Assembly: GCA_012735495.1 (NCBI GenBank)
Contig: JAAYHD010000055.1
Span: forward strand, 117,868-181,867
Length of the DNA stretch: 64,000 nucleotides
DNA from: Clostridiales bacterium
GTDB lineage: Bacteria; Bacillota; Clostridia; Lachnospirales; Lachnospiraceae
Reading direction: 5' to 3'
The notes beneath the pieces are model-generated. The model saw only the letters and a program-made list of their open reading frames with translations. It had not been told where the DNA came from and ran no database searches. Shown piece by piece: positions 44,443-53,733 of this stretch; position 1 is the first letter of the stretch, and each line of letters opens with the position of its first letter. The translations under genes were made by a program, and so were the position numbers.

Positions 44443-45138
44443 TTAATCATTTAAAAGCTCAAATTTATACCCGACACCCCATATTGTTTTTATTGTCCAT
44501 TCCGGATGCTCCACGGCGTCAATCTTGGCACGAAGCCTCTTAATGTGCGAATCCACCGTCCTGCTGTCACCGTAGTAATCAAATCCCCAAAGGCTGTCCA
44601 GTAAATTATCCCGTGTAAATACCTTGTTCGGATTTGATGCCAGGGTCCACATGGTCTCGATTTCTTTTTTGGTCAGATTTATTTTCTTTCCGCCAATATG
44701 TAATGAATATTCGTCCAGGTTTATTTCCAAATTGCTTATTTTTATCACATTTTCCGAGGAGTTGTCCTTGCCTGACTTCGCCATCCTGCGAAGCACGGCT
44801 CTCACTCTTGCCATTACCTCTCTCGGACTGAACGGCTTTACTATGTAATCATCCGCCCCGATGTCAAGGCCCATTATCTTGTCGAAGTCTTCTCCTCTTG
44901 CGGTAATGAGGATTACGGGGACATTCGACTTGCTGCGGATTTTCCTGCAAACCTCATATCCGTCTTCCTTGGGCATCATGACATCCAGCAACACTACTTC
45001 GGGATTATACTTTTCAAACAGCCGGATGGCTTCTTCACCGTCAGCCGCAACAATCGGTTCAAAACCCTCCATCCTGGAATATGTCGACAAAATATCAGTA
45101 ATATCGCGATTATCGTCTGCAATCAGGATATGCTGCAC
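44443..45138 (-). CDS. OmpR/PhoB-type response regulator
   Basis: The start is taken as the GTG at 45138, seven bases after AAAGGAGG, giving 232 residues. A longer reading to 45222 would put 28 residues ahead of the receiver domain. Receiver residues are in place: the acidic pair in IADDN, phospho-acceptor Asp52 in LLDVMMP, Thr/Ser in LITA and Lys in VKPFS. The C-terminal winged helix (SRTVDSHIKRLRAKID) is of OmpR type. It forms a two-gene operon with the kinase. Confidence 0.94.
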   Translation of the reverse strand: MQHILIADDNRDITDILSTYSRMEGFEPIVAADGEEAIRLFEKYNPEVVLLDVMMPKEDGYEVCRKIRSKSNVPVILITARGEDFDKIMGLDIGADDYIVKPFSPREVMARVRAVLRRMAKSGKDNSSENVIKISNLEINLDEYSLHIGGKKINLTKKEIETMWTLASNPNKVFTRDNLLDSLWGFDYYGDSRTVDSHIKRLRAKIDAVEHPEWTIKTIWGVGYKFELLND

Positions 45139-45300
45139 ACAGATTCCTCCTTTACCGGTACTTATCATTAACTCTATCATTAGTTCATTTATGTAATATT
45201 TGCTTAACAACCGTCTTGGCAACAGCGCCTTTCAGTACCCGGAATATGAACTGCGGATCGACTTTCATGCAGTAATTTCACGCAGTATATTATCAGTATT

Positions 45301-45329
45301 ATTATATATAAATATAATATGGAAAACAA
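45301..45329 (-). promoter_or_regulatory. Promoter of the two-component operon
   Basis: Minus strand TTGTTT (45324-45329), 17-bp spacer, TATAAT (45301-45306). The 397-bp gap 45139-45535 also holds the upstream region of the Ig-like gene on the plus strand; no clear plus-strand promoter or structured RNA was found in it. Confidence 0.6.
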
Positions 45330-45535
45330 GTAGTAAAACTTTAATATCCTTACACATTATTCCACCATGGCTTTCTACAACCCGCTTTTATTTGTCAATC
45401 AATAATCAATAATAATGTAACAAATTATTAAAAAATTAATATGAATATGACACCTTTCTGACAAAATCACATGTTACTGTATGTATACAATAAATAGGAT
45501 GTGACTTCGTATTTACATAACCTGGAGGAAGTGCC

Positions 45536-46579
45536 ATGAAAAAGAAAATAATACTAAAAGGCATTATTTCCCTTGGCTTACTTCTTTTTTTAGCTTTTAA
45601 CCCGCATATTATGCCGGTTTCAGTTAATATAGCACAGGCATCGGAAGTCGATAAGATCGGCGAAGTAAGGCTTAACCTCAAGTCGGTCACCCTTGCAACA
45701 GGAAAGTCTTTTACCCTCAGGGTATACAATCTTGACAAGGACGCCAAGGTCAGCTTCAAGTCCGCCAATCCCGAGATTGCTTCCGTCAGTGAGACCGGAG
45801 TCATTACAGGCAACAAGGTAGGTACAACCACCATTACCGTTACAATCAAGCGTGGATTCAATTCCACCACCCTCACCTGTGATGTTACCGTCGGTCCGCC
45901 CGCCTTCAGTGTTAAACTGATTCATTCCAGAATTATTATCGGAATAGATCAAAACTTCCTTTTGGAAGCATTAATCAAGCCGGTGAATACGGTTGAAGCT
46001 GTTAAATTCTCAAGCAAGAATCCCGCTATTGCCACAGTCAGTACGGGAGGCCGCGTTACAGCCAAAAAGGTTGGCATGACCTATGTATTTGCCGAAATTG
46101 ACGCAACCAACCAGGACGGCACAAGGAAGTTCTCTTCCTGCAGTGTCATTGTAACCAAGCCGGAGGATGTGGAGCCCTTAAATAAATATTTTGAGGATCA
46201 TCCCGAGCTTGGATTAATACCCCAGATTGAACTGTCGAATGCTTTATTTAAATTCTTTAATTCGTTGGAAGCACCGGTTGATTATACCGGTACCACGGAC
46301 GGTTCAACAGGTGTTCAAGAAACCCAGGGCACTGCCGTAGCAGATACTGCCACAGGAAGCGCAACAGGTACCGAAACTGCCGCAGCAACTCCAAGCAATG
46401 CTGAACCGGCAACAGATTCTGATACCGCCGACGCAGCACCGGAGCAGGCAGCAGAACAGACGGAGCCTTCGCTTGTAGAAAAGCTTGACAAATATCTGAA
46501 TACCATATTCGATATGGCCGAGTTAAGGCAAAAATATGAGGAAAGGTTACAGATTGCAACCGGAGCCTCTGCACAGTAG
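45536..46579 (+). CDS. Secreted protein with two BIG2 Ig-like domains
   Basis: A 347-residue protein. Residues 1-36 are a long signal peptide (cleavage near AQA-SE). Two bacterial Ig-like BIG2 domains follow, about residues 42-120 and 122-205; the first has the hallmark VSFKSANPEIASVSETGVIT pattern and the second KFSSKNPAIATVS. A Thr/Ala/Glu-rich low-complexity linker (about 245-315) leads to a short C-terminal helix. No sortase or anchoring motif is seen. A cell-surface or spore-coat structural role is possible; function is unknown. GGAGG precedes the ATG. Confidence 0.85.
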   Translation: MKKKIILKGIISLGLLLFLAFNPHIMPVSVNIAQASEVDKIGEVRLNLKSVTLATGKSFTLRVYNLDKDAKVSFKSANPEIASVSETGVITGNKVGTTTITVTIKRGFNSTTLTCDVTVGPPAFSVKLIHSRIIIGIDQNFLLEALIKPVNTVEAVKFSSKNPAIATVSTGGRVTAKKVGMTYVFAEIDATNQDGTRKFSSCSVIVTKPEDVEPLNKYFEDHPELGLIPQIELSNALFKFFNSLEAPVDYTGTTDGSTGVQETQGTAVADTATGSATGTETAAATPSNAEPATDSDTADAAPEQAAEQTEPSLVEKLDKYLNTIFDMAELRQKYEERLQIATGASAQ

Positions 46580-46612
46580 TAATCCAATAGAAACAAGAAA
46601 AATATGATTGTG

Positions 46613-46652
46613 AGATTGGGACCTCATCATTTATGATGCGGTCCCAATTATT
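46613..46652 (+). terminator. Intrinsic terminator after the Ig-like gene
   Basis: A stem ATTGGGACC / GGTCCCAAT with an inner TCATCAT / ATGATG extension, followed by TTATTATATTT. Confidence 0.8.
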
Positions 46653-46800
46653 ATATTTCTGTTTATATTTATACAGGACAGAATCATGCTTCCGTTTATA
46701 AGTTGTTTTGGTATTATGAACCCACCGGTTTTTTGCTCACAATTTGATATATAAATCATATTTTATACTAAATGATTTAGTGAAAACACAGAGGTTATTC

Positions 46801-48075
46801 ATGAGCAAAAATAAATTGGGCAATGTCAGAATTTATCCCGCCGAGGTCGGAACCCAGTCCTTCGGCAGGCTTCAGGTGCATTGCGTGACTCCTAACCTGG
46901 CTCCTGTAGAAGGCGCAACCGTAAGAATATCTTCACCGGCAAACCCATCCGTGGTTATCGAAGAGCTGACAACCGATGTATCCGGCCTTACGCCTGAGAT
47001 AGAGCTTCCCGCTCCGCCGGTTGATTACTCCCTTGAACCCTCCGATGTACAGCCTTATTCGGAATACAACATCCAGGCCATACAGCCGGACTATACCCCG
47101 GTTACAATATCGAATATTCAAATATTTGCCGATATATTCTCCACCCAGGATGCAACCATGGACAAAGCCGTGACTGCGGATGAGCCGGGCACTTTATATG
47201 TCATCCCGCCGCACACCCTATGGGGCGATTATCCTCCCAAAATTGCGGAACCTGAAATTAATCCCGCCGCGGAAACCGGTGAGATTGTCCTGCGACAGGT
47301 CGTCATACCCGAGTTTGTTGTCGTCCACGACGGACCGCCAACCGATTCCTCCGCTCCCAATTATTATGTCAGGTTCAGGGATTATATAAAGAATGTAGCA
47401 TCAAGCGAAATATACGCAACCTGGCCGGAGTCCACCATCCAGGCAAATATCCTTGCCATACTGTCATTTACCTTAAACAGGGTGTTTACGGAGTGGTACC
47501 GTAACCAGGGCTTTAATTTTACCGTTACTTCCTCGACGGCATTCGACCACAAATGGATGGCGGGAAGGAATATATATGACAACATAAGCCTTGCCGTAGA
47601 TTCATTATTCGTAAATTACCTGTCCAGGCCGGGTGTAAAACAGCCCATCCTTACCCAGTATTGCGACGGCAATAGGGTACAGTGCCCCAACTGGATGTCA
47701 CAATGGGGTTCCAAGAACCTTGGAGATCAGGGATATGACGCCATCAGTATACTAAGGCATTTTTACGGCAATTCAATATTTATTAACACCGCTCCCCAGG
47801 TCTCCGGTGTCCCGGCATCCTGGCCGGGCCACAACCTGGATATTGGAGCTAGCAACGGCAATGTAAGAATGATTCAGGAACAGCTTAATGCCATATCCAA
47901 TGTTTATACCCTCATTCCCAAGGTCGCCGTTACGGGTCAATATAACGAGCAGACCAAGGAAGCCGTTAGGGTCTTCCAGAGCATATTCAACCTGCCCCCA
48001 AATGGAATCGTGGACTTCCCGACCTGGTACAGGATATCGGGCATCTATGTAGCCGTAACCAGAATGGCCGAATAA
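46801..48075 (+). CDS. sleC: SleC-type spore cortex-lytic enzyme
   Basis: With the ATG at 46801 (GAGG upstream) the product has 424 residues; codons back to 46744 have no site. It follows the SleC layout: an N-terminal pro-region rich in Pro and beta strands, a central catalytic region (about 190-330, with ANILAILSFTLNRVFTEWY and CPNWMSQWGSKNLGDQGYD) and a C-terminal peptidoglycan-binding repeat (GNVRMIQEQLN ... AVRVFQSIFNLPPNGIVD). SleC-type enzymes are held inactive in spores and degrade cortex peptidoglycan at germination after cleavage of the pro-region. No Csp protease gene is nearby. It ends 12 bp from the convergent thiT stop. Confidence 0.82.
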   Translation: MSKNKLGNVRIYPAEVGTQSFGRLQVHCVTPNLAPVEGATVRISSPANPSVVIEELTTDVSGLTPEIELPAPPVDYSLEPSDVQPYSEYNIQAIQPDYTPVTISNIQIFADIFSTQDATMDKAVTADEPGTLYVIPPHTLWGDYPPKIAEPEINPAAETGEIVLRQVVIPEFVVVHDGPPTDSSAPNYYVRFRDYIKNVASSEIYATWPESTIQANILAILSFTLNRVFTEWYRNQGFNFTVTSSTAFDHKWMAGRNIYDNISLAVDSLFVNYLSRPGVKQPILTQYCDGNRVQCPNWMSQWGSKNLGDQGYDAISILRHFYGNSIFINTAPQVSGVPASWPGHNLDIGASNGNVRMIQEQLNAISNVYTLIPKVAVTGQYNEQTKEAVRVFQSIFNLPPNGIVDFPTWYRISGIYVAVTRMAE

Positions 48076-48087
48076 TCAATCCTAAAA

Positions 48088-48762
48088 TCAATCCTGGAGC
48101 GCCATTTTCTTTACAGTATCAAGCCCCTGCCTTACGGCCGGAATAAGAAGTATCAACACCGTAAGCACCGCTTCTGGCACAATATAGGACGCATTGTATG
48201 ATAATGAATACAGGATTACATTCTTTCCTCCCGCATATTCGGCAAAGAAAACAACACCTGTTATAACATGGCAGATATATCTTCCCGCAACACCCAGAAT
48301 ATAACCCTTAATAATTCCGTACCTGGATTTCGAAAACACTCCCGATAATCCCAGCGCTCCGAAAGCAACCGGGTAATCAAGAAGCGGCTGAATCAGGGTA
48401 ATGGCGTATGGTTTTAATATGAAATCCAGTATTCCGTAAGCCGCGCCGGTAATCACGCCGACCTTCGTGCCGTACAGGTATCCTATGAAGCATATGAAGA
48501 ACATTCTGAACAGAGTTATTGATCCGCCAAATGGAAACTCATACACGGTAAAAATGGACGTAAGAACCGCAAGGGTCATGGCAACAGCCGAGAAAGCCAG
48601 GTGCTTTGCCCTTAGCTTCTTCTTGTCTCCGCTTAAGGAAAGAATCACAACAAAGAGAAGAGCAATAATTACAAGCAGGGCAATATTCCCCGCCGTGGTA
48701 GGATAGAAGCTTCCATCCTCCGCATTTGTCTCAATGAAAAAATCAAACACCTTTTTTAACAT
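48088..48762 (-). CDS. thiT: ECF thiamine transporter substrate-binding subunit
   Basis: A 224-residue membrane protein with six or seven helices. It is the ThiT S-component, which binds thiamine and works with a shared ECF energising module encoded elsewhere. The N-terminus is longer than usual by one helix (about residues 23-42). A TPP riboswitch upstream confirms the vitamin. AAGGAGG precedes the ATG. Confidence 0.9.
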   Translation of the reverse strand: MLKKVFDFFIETNAEDGSFYPTTAGNIALLVIIALLFVVILSLSGDKKKLRAKHLAFSAVAMTLAVLTSIFTVYEFPFGGSITLFRMFFICFIGYLYGTKVGVITGAAYGILDFILKPYAITLIQPLLDYPVAFGALGLSGVFSKSRYGIIKGYILGVAGRYICHVITGVVFFAEYAGGKNVILYSLSYNASYIVPEAVLTVLILLIPAVRQGLDTVKKMALQD

Positions 48763-48784
48763 AAAAAAGACCTCCTTAATTTTG

Positions 48785-48918
48785 CTTAGGAGGGGACACT
48801 TAATTGCTTCCTTTCGCCGGCATTACCCGGATCAAGTTATGAGGGTCAGTATATAGAACCGCTGCAAAACCGGCAATTGGTTCCATGTACTTCTCAGCAT
48901 AGTGCTCCCCTAGCAAGC
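48785..48918 (-). promoter_or_regulatory. TPP riboswitch (Thi-box)
   Basis: The minus-strand leader shows the conserved aptamer segments GGGGAGC, CTGAGA, then ACCCTCATAACTTGATCCGGGTAATGCCGGC split over two arms, and GAAAGGAAGC. Closing helix P1 pairs TTGCT..AGGGGA with TCCCC..AAGCAA. The 3' strand of P1 contains CCTCCT, which is complementary to the thiT AGGAGG site, so control is probably at translation initiation. Confidence 0.95.
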
Positions 48919-48949
48919 TATATTATAACTTATATTTAGTTACTGCTTT

Positions 48950-48978
48950 ATATTAAGCAACTTACACCCGTTTGTCAA
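48950..48978 (-). promoter_or_regulatory. Promoter of the thiT riboswitch transcript
   Basis: Minus strand TTGACA (48973-48978), 17-bp spacer, TAATAT (48950-48955), about 30 bases upstream of the aptamer. Confidence 0.75.
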
Positions 48979-49008
48979 CACCATATGACAATAATATATA
49001 ATAGAAAA

Positions 49009-49048
49009 AAAAGAGGCTGACGCATAAAGAAAACCGGATGCCAAGCCT
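49009..49048 (-). terminator. Intrinsic terminator, minus strand, with no gene directly upstream
   Basis: GAGGCT ... AGCCTC with an inner GCAT / ATGC pairing, followed on the minus strand by a run of eight T. The nearest minus-strand gene upstream is groEL, beyond the oppositely oriented ATPase gene. Confidence 0.65.
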
Positions 49049-49119
49049 CATTTTCAATTACGAAAACATCTTACCTCATAAAAATGTGCATATGCAATAC
49101 ATCTTTAGACGGAGAAAAT

Positions 49120-49260
49120 ATTTCAGGTACATTTATTGGTCGTAAAAAATGTACTATAATTACATTTTTACGTTGTAAAAAGTGTGTTTTAATACATTTA
49201 TTTCATGTATAATATGTATGCTAAAACATTTTTTCGTTGTATTTTTTGTAATAAATGTGT
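49120..49260. repeat. AT-rich repeated motifs upstream of the AAA/DUF4143 ATPase
   Basis: The motif ACATTTwTT with its complement AAwAAATGT recurs at least six times. One pair forms the palindrome CGTAAAAAATGTA-N7-TACATTTTTACG (about 49140-49171). Two further partial copies carry TTTTnCGTTGTA. The cluster ends at the ATPase promoter and could bind an autoregulator. It has no CRISPR-like spacing. Confidence 0.5.
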
Positions 49261-49266
49261 TATACT
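49237..49266 (+). promoter_or_regulatory. Promoter of the AAA/DUF4143 ATPase gene
   Basis: TTGTAT (49237-49242), 18-bp spacer, TATACT (49261-49266), 30 bp before the start codon. It overlaps the last copy of the AT-rich repeat. Confidence 0.65.
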
Positions 49267-49296
49267 ATAGATGTATAATAATATGGAGGTGCAAAT

Positions 49297-50604
49297 ATGT
49301 ACCGAACCGCGATAGAAAAGCTTTATAAATGGAAAGAAAGCAAAAACCGTAAACCATTGATTATTGAAGGCGCCAGGCAGGTCGGTAAAACCTGGCTTAT
49401 GAAAGAATTTGGCTCTAAAGCTTATGCGGATACTGTATATATCAACTTTGATTCGAATTCCATAATGGCTGATTTATTTTCATCCGACCTTAATACAGAC
49501 CGTTTAATTGCAGGGCTGGAGTTATATTCCGGCCGAAAAATCAATCCGGACAATACTCTTCTGATATTTGATGAGGTGCAGGAGGTTCCGAAAGCACTAT
49601 CCTCCTTGAAATATTTCTACGAGAACGCGCCCCAATATCATATTATCTGTGCCGGTTCACTTCTGGGCATTGCTTTACATCAAGGAACTTCTTTTCCGGT
49701 CGGCAAAGTGGATTTTTTGAAACTTTATCCATTGTCCTTTAAAGAGTTCCTGATGGCTACAGAGAATGAACGTTTTGCGAAGCTGCTTGAAAAACAGGAT
49801 TTCCAAATGATAACAGCTTTCAAGCAAACCTATATAGATGCGTTAAAAAACTATTACTTTGTCGGCGGAATGCCGGAGGCTGTTCAAAGCTTTGCGGATG
49901 ACAGGGACTACAATGAAGTACGTAATATTCAAAAGCGTATCTTGACCGCATATGAACAGGATTTTTCCAAACACGCGCCAAATGAGATTGTTCCCAAAAT
50001 TCGCATGGTTTGGAACAGCATTCCCTCCCAGCTTGCCAAAGAAAACAAGAAATTCATTTATAGTGTGATACGCGAAGGCGGACGGGCAAAGGAATATGAG
50101 ACAGCGATAATGTGGCTTACCGACTGTGGTCTTGTCCACAAGGTCAGTCGTGTGAATGCGGCCGGCTTCCCACTCAAAGCATATGAAGATTTAAAAGCAT
50201 TCAAGCTGTTTATTGTCGATGTAGGGCTTCTTGGATGCATGACCGGCCTGCATCAGCGAACCCTTCTTGACGGGAATAATTTGTTTACCCATTTCAAAGG
50301 AGCTTTGACAGAGCAATATGTCTGCCAGCAGCTTAAAACATTAGACGATTTAGGAATCTATTACTACACCAATGAACGCAACACTTGTGAAATTGATTTT
50401 ATAATTGACACCGGAAAACAGATAATCCCTATTGAGGTTAAAGCAGAGGTTAATCTAAAAGCCAAAAGCTTGAAAGTATATAAAGAAAAATTCAATCCCG
50501 AAATATCAATCCGCACGTCCATGTCTGACTACAAAAAAGAGGATTGGCTTATAAATCTGCCATTGTATGCAATAGAAGAAACAAAAAACATAGTTCAGCA
50601 GTAA
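49297..50604 (+). CDS. AAA ATPase with DUF4143 nuclease-like C-terminus
   Basis: A 435-residue protein of the AAA_14/DUF4143 family. Walker A GARQVGKT is at 25-32 and Walker B LLIFDEVQ at 88-95. The C-terminal DUF4143 region has a PD-(D/E)xK-like arrangement (EIDFII ... IPIEVKAE). Members are common in gut and rumen bacteria and archaea, often as isolated, variably present genes; their role is unsettled. It stands alone between AT-rich repeats and a 188-bp palindrome, convergent with groEL, which suggests a cassette that came in as a unit. GGAGG precedes the ATG. Confidence 0.88.
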   Translation: MYRTAIEKLYKWKESKNRKPLIIEGARQVGKTWLMKEFGSKAYADTVYINFDSNSIMADLFSSDLNTDRLIAGLELYSGRKINPDNTLLIFDEVQEVPKALSSLKYFYENAPQYHIICAGSLLGIALHQGTSFPVGKVDFLKLYPLSFKEFLMATENERFAKLLEKQDFQMITAFKQTYIDALKNYYFVGGMPEAVQSFADDRDYNEVRNIQKRILTAYEQDFSKHAPNEIVPKIRMVWNSIPSQLAKENKKFIYSVIREGGRAKEYETAIMWLTDCGLVHKVSRVNAAGFPLKAYEDLKAFKLFIVDVGLLGCMTGLHQRTLLDGNNLFTHFKGALTEQYVCQQLKTLDDLGIYYYTNERNTCEIDFIIDTGKQIIPIEVKAEVNLKAKSLKVYKEKFNPEISIRTSMSDYKKEDWLINLPLYAIEETKNIVQQ

Positions 50605-50606
50605 AA

Positions 50607-50794
50607 GCGGTTATAAGACAGGCTCTTAGTACCTGTATTACCATAATGCACCCTTGGAAGAACAAACCCCTCGTTTGTTAAGTCACAAACGGACATTTTA
50701 ATGTACGTTTTGGGACTTACAAACGAGGGGGGGTGTACTTCCACGGGTGTGTGAGGTAATACAGGCACCTATTAAGAGCCTGTTTTATAACCGC
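50607..50794. repeat. 188-bp near-perfect inverted repeat (MITE-like) between ATPase gene and groEL
   Basis: The terminal 22 bases GCGGTTATAAGACAGGCTCTTA recur inverted at the right end with one mismatch. Homology continues almost to the centre (CCTGTATTACC, GGAAG, CCCCTCGTTTG, TAAGTC, ACATT), leaving a loop near 50700. It starts two bases after the ATPase stop and ends six bases before the groEL stop. No ORF is inside. No clear target duplication was seen. It could act as a bidirectional terminator, though it lacks a T-run. Confidence 0.8.
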
Positions 50795-50800
50795 ACCTTA

Positions 50801-52441
<1,641 letters not shown>

Positions 52442-52729
52442 TTAGTCTTCTATTATTGCTACAATATCACTTTGCTTTACAATAATATATTCTTCTTCTT
52501 CAATCTTTACTTCCGTTCCGGCATATTTTGAATAGATAACTCTATCCCCAACTTTAACTTGCATAACAATTTCTTTCCCGTCAACCATGCCACCGGGGCC
52601 CACCGCTATGACCTCCGCCTGTTGCGGCTTTTCCTTTGCTTGACCGGGCAGTACTATTCCGGATTTCGTTGTCTCTTCTGCCTGGAGCTGTCTTAATACT
52701 ACCTTGTCTCCTAATGGTACTAGCTTCAT
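52442..52729 (-). CDS. groS: 10-kDa co-chaperonin GroES
   Basis: A 95-residue co-chaperonin that caps GroEL. It begins MKLVPLGDKVVLRQ and carries the mobile loop region EETTKSGIVLPGQAKEKPQ. It is the first gene of groESL, with GGAGG before the ATG. A CIRCE element lies 36 bp upstream, so HrcA repression is expected. Confidence 0.98.
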   Translation of the reverse strand: MKLVPLGDKVVLRQLQAEETTKSGIVLPGQAKEKPQQAEVIAVGPGGMVDGKEIVMQVKVGDRVIYSKYAGTEVKIEEEEYIIVKQSDIVAIIED

Positions 52730-52765
52730 GAATATTCCTCCTTATAATCCAAATTTTGATAATTA

Positions 52766-52792
52766 TTAGCACTCATACCGGTTGAGTGCTAA
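52766..52792. promoter_or_regulatory. CIRCE operator
   Basis: TTAGCACTC-N9-GAGTGCTAA, an exact match to the HrcA-binding consensus, lies between the groESL promoter and groES. Confidence 0.98.
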
Positions 52793-52803
52793 ATTCAATA
52801 AAT

Positions 52804-52832
52804 ATATTAGTAAATTTGTATTAATTATGCAA
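52804..52832 (-). promoter_or_regulatory. groESL promoter
   Basis: Minus strand TTGCAT (52827-52832), 17-bp spacer, TAATAT (52804-52809). The CIRCE element begins at about +5, the usual position for HrcA repression. Confidence 0.8.
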
Positions 52833-52967
52833 CTCTTAATCCAATTCGAATTAGCGTCAATTCCGATAAATTATTCTAAAATCTCTTGTTTTCTTCATTT
52901 ATCTCATTTTTTTTAATAAATCCTATGTTGTCTCATTCATACAATAAAAATAATTACCTCAAGGCAA

Positions 52968-53003
52968 ACACAAAAGGTTATTACCTTAAGGTAACACTTT
53001 TGA
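52968..53003 (-). terminator. Terminator after the DUF6062 gene
   Basis: Minus strand CAAAAG..GTTACC-TTAA-GGTAA..CTTTTG, directly after the TAA at 53008. The stem is imperfect and the T-run is short. Confidence 0.55.
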
Positions 53004-53007
53004 TTAT

Positions 53008-53733
53008 TTATTTTGCCTCATATATACTGTTGGTCTTATTGATGACGCGCGGCAGCGCATCCCTGGAGTTCTTCCACGGTTCATTGGCATACCGGTAGTC
53101 GAACTTATTAATGAACCAATCCAAATCGTCCCTTACCCTCTTTATGTTATCCAGATACAGGGAATTCAATTCATTTATAAAATCCGTAAGCTGTCCGCCG
53201 CTTAGGTGTTCCGGAGCCTGCTTATACAGCAAGCCGTAGTGCCTGGTGCAAAAGCCCTTGCTTGCCTTAAATTTCTTCCTGAATTCGTCTTCATGGCGGT
53301 ACAGGTAGAATATCGTATCTATATACCGCTCAAAAGTTCTATCAATCATTTCACATATATAACATGATTTTTCCAGTTCGTCAATATATGAAACGATACC
53401 TGATACATTTTTTTTCTTTTTAAACAGAGAAGACGGCTGCAGGCTTATGCCGCCGGCAGCTAGCTTCTCAATATCCTTTATTGTTTTATCCATGTGACTC
53501 TTTAATATAAGCGCAAGTCCCAAACGGTTCTGATGCTTATACAAAAGCTCCACATGCTTTTCACAAAAGCCCAGTTTTGATGTCTCCCCCCGGACGTCAT
53601 CCTCCATGTAGCTGGGCCCCATGGTGAAATCTATCGCCTTGGTCTCCAGTTCCTTTCTCATATAGCAAACCGGACATTCGCAGTCATGGCCGAATGCTTC
53701 GTTTACAGGTATGGTATGCAGCTTTTCCCTCAA
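53008..53733 (-). CDS. Cys-rich DUF6062-type protein
   Basis: A 241-residue cytosolic protein. Four Cys/His clusters stand out: CECPVC (residues 18-23), GFCEKH, CYICEM and GFCTRHYG. They resemble zinc-binding knuckles. It overlaps the DUF2225 gene by four bases (ATGA), so the two are translationally coupled and probably act together. The family resembles DUF6062; its function is unknown to me. Metal binding is inferred from the Cys pattern only. Confidence 0.75.
   Translation of the reverse strand: MREKLHTIPVNEAFGHDCECPVCYMRKELETKAIDFTMGPSYMEDDVRGETSKLGFCEKHVELLYKHQNRLGLALILKSHMDKTIKDIEKLAAGGISLQPSSLFKKKKNVSGIVSYIDELEKSCYICEMIDRTFERYIDTIFYLYRHEDEFRKKFKASKGFCTRHYGLLYKQAPEHLSGGQLTDFINELNSLYLDNIKRVRDDLDWFINKFDYRYANEPWKNSRDALPRVINKTNSIYEAK

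Noticed and set aside
49120..49260. AT-rich repeats as a CRISPR array
   Set aside because: Copies are short, irregularly spaced and in both orientations, with no uniform spacers and no cas genes.
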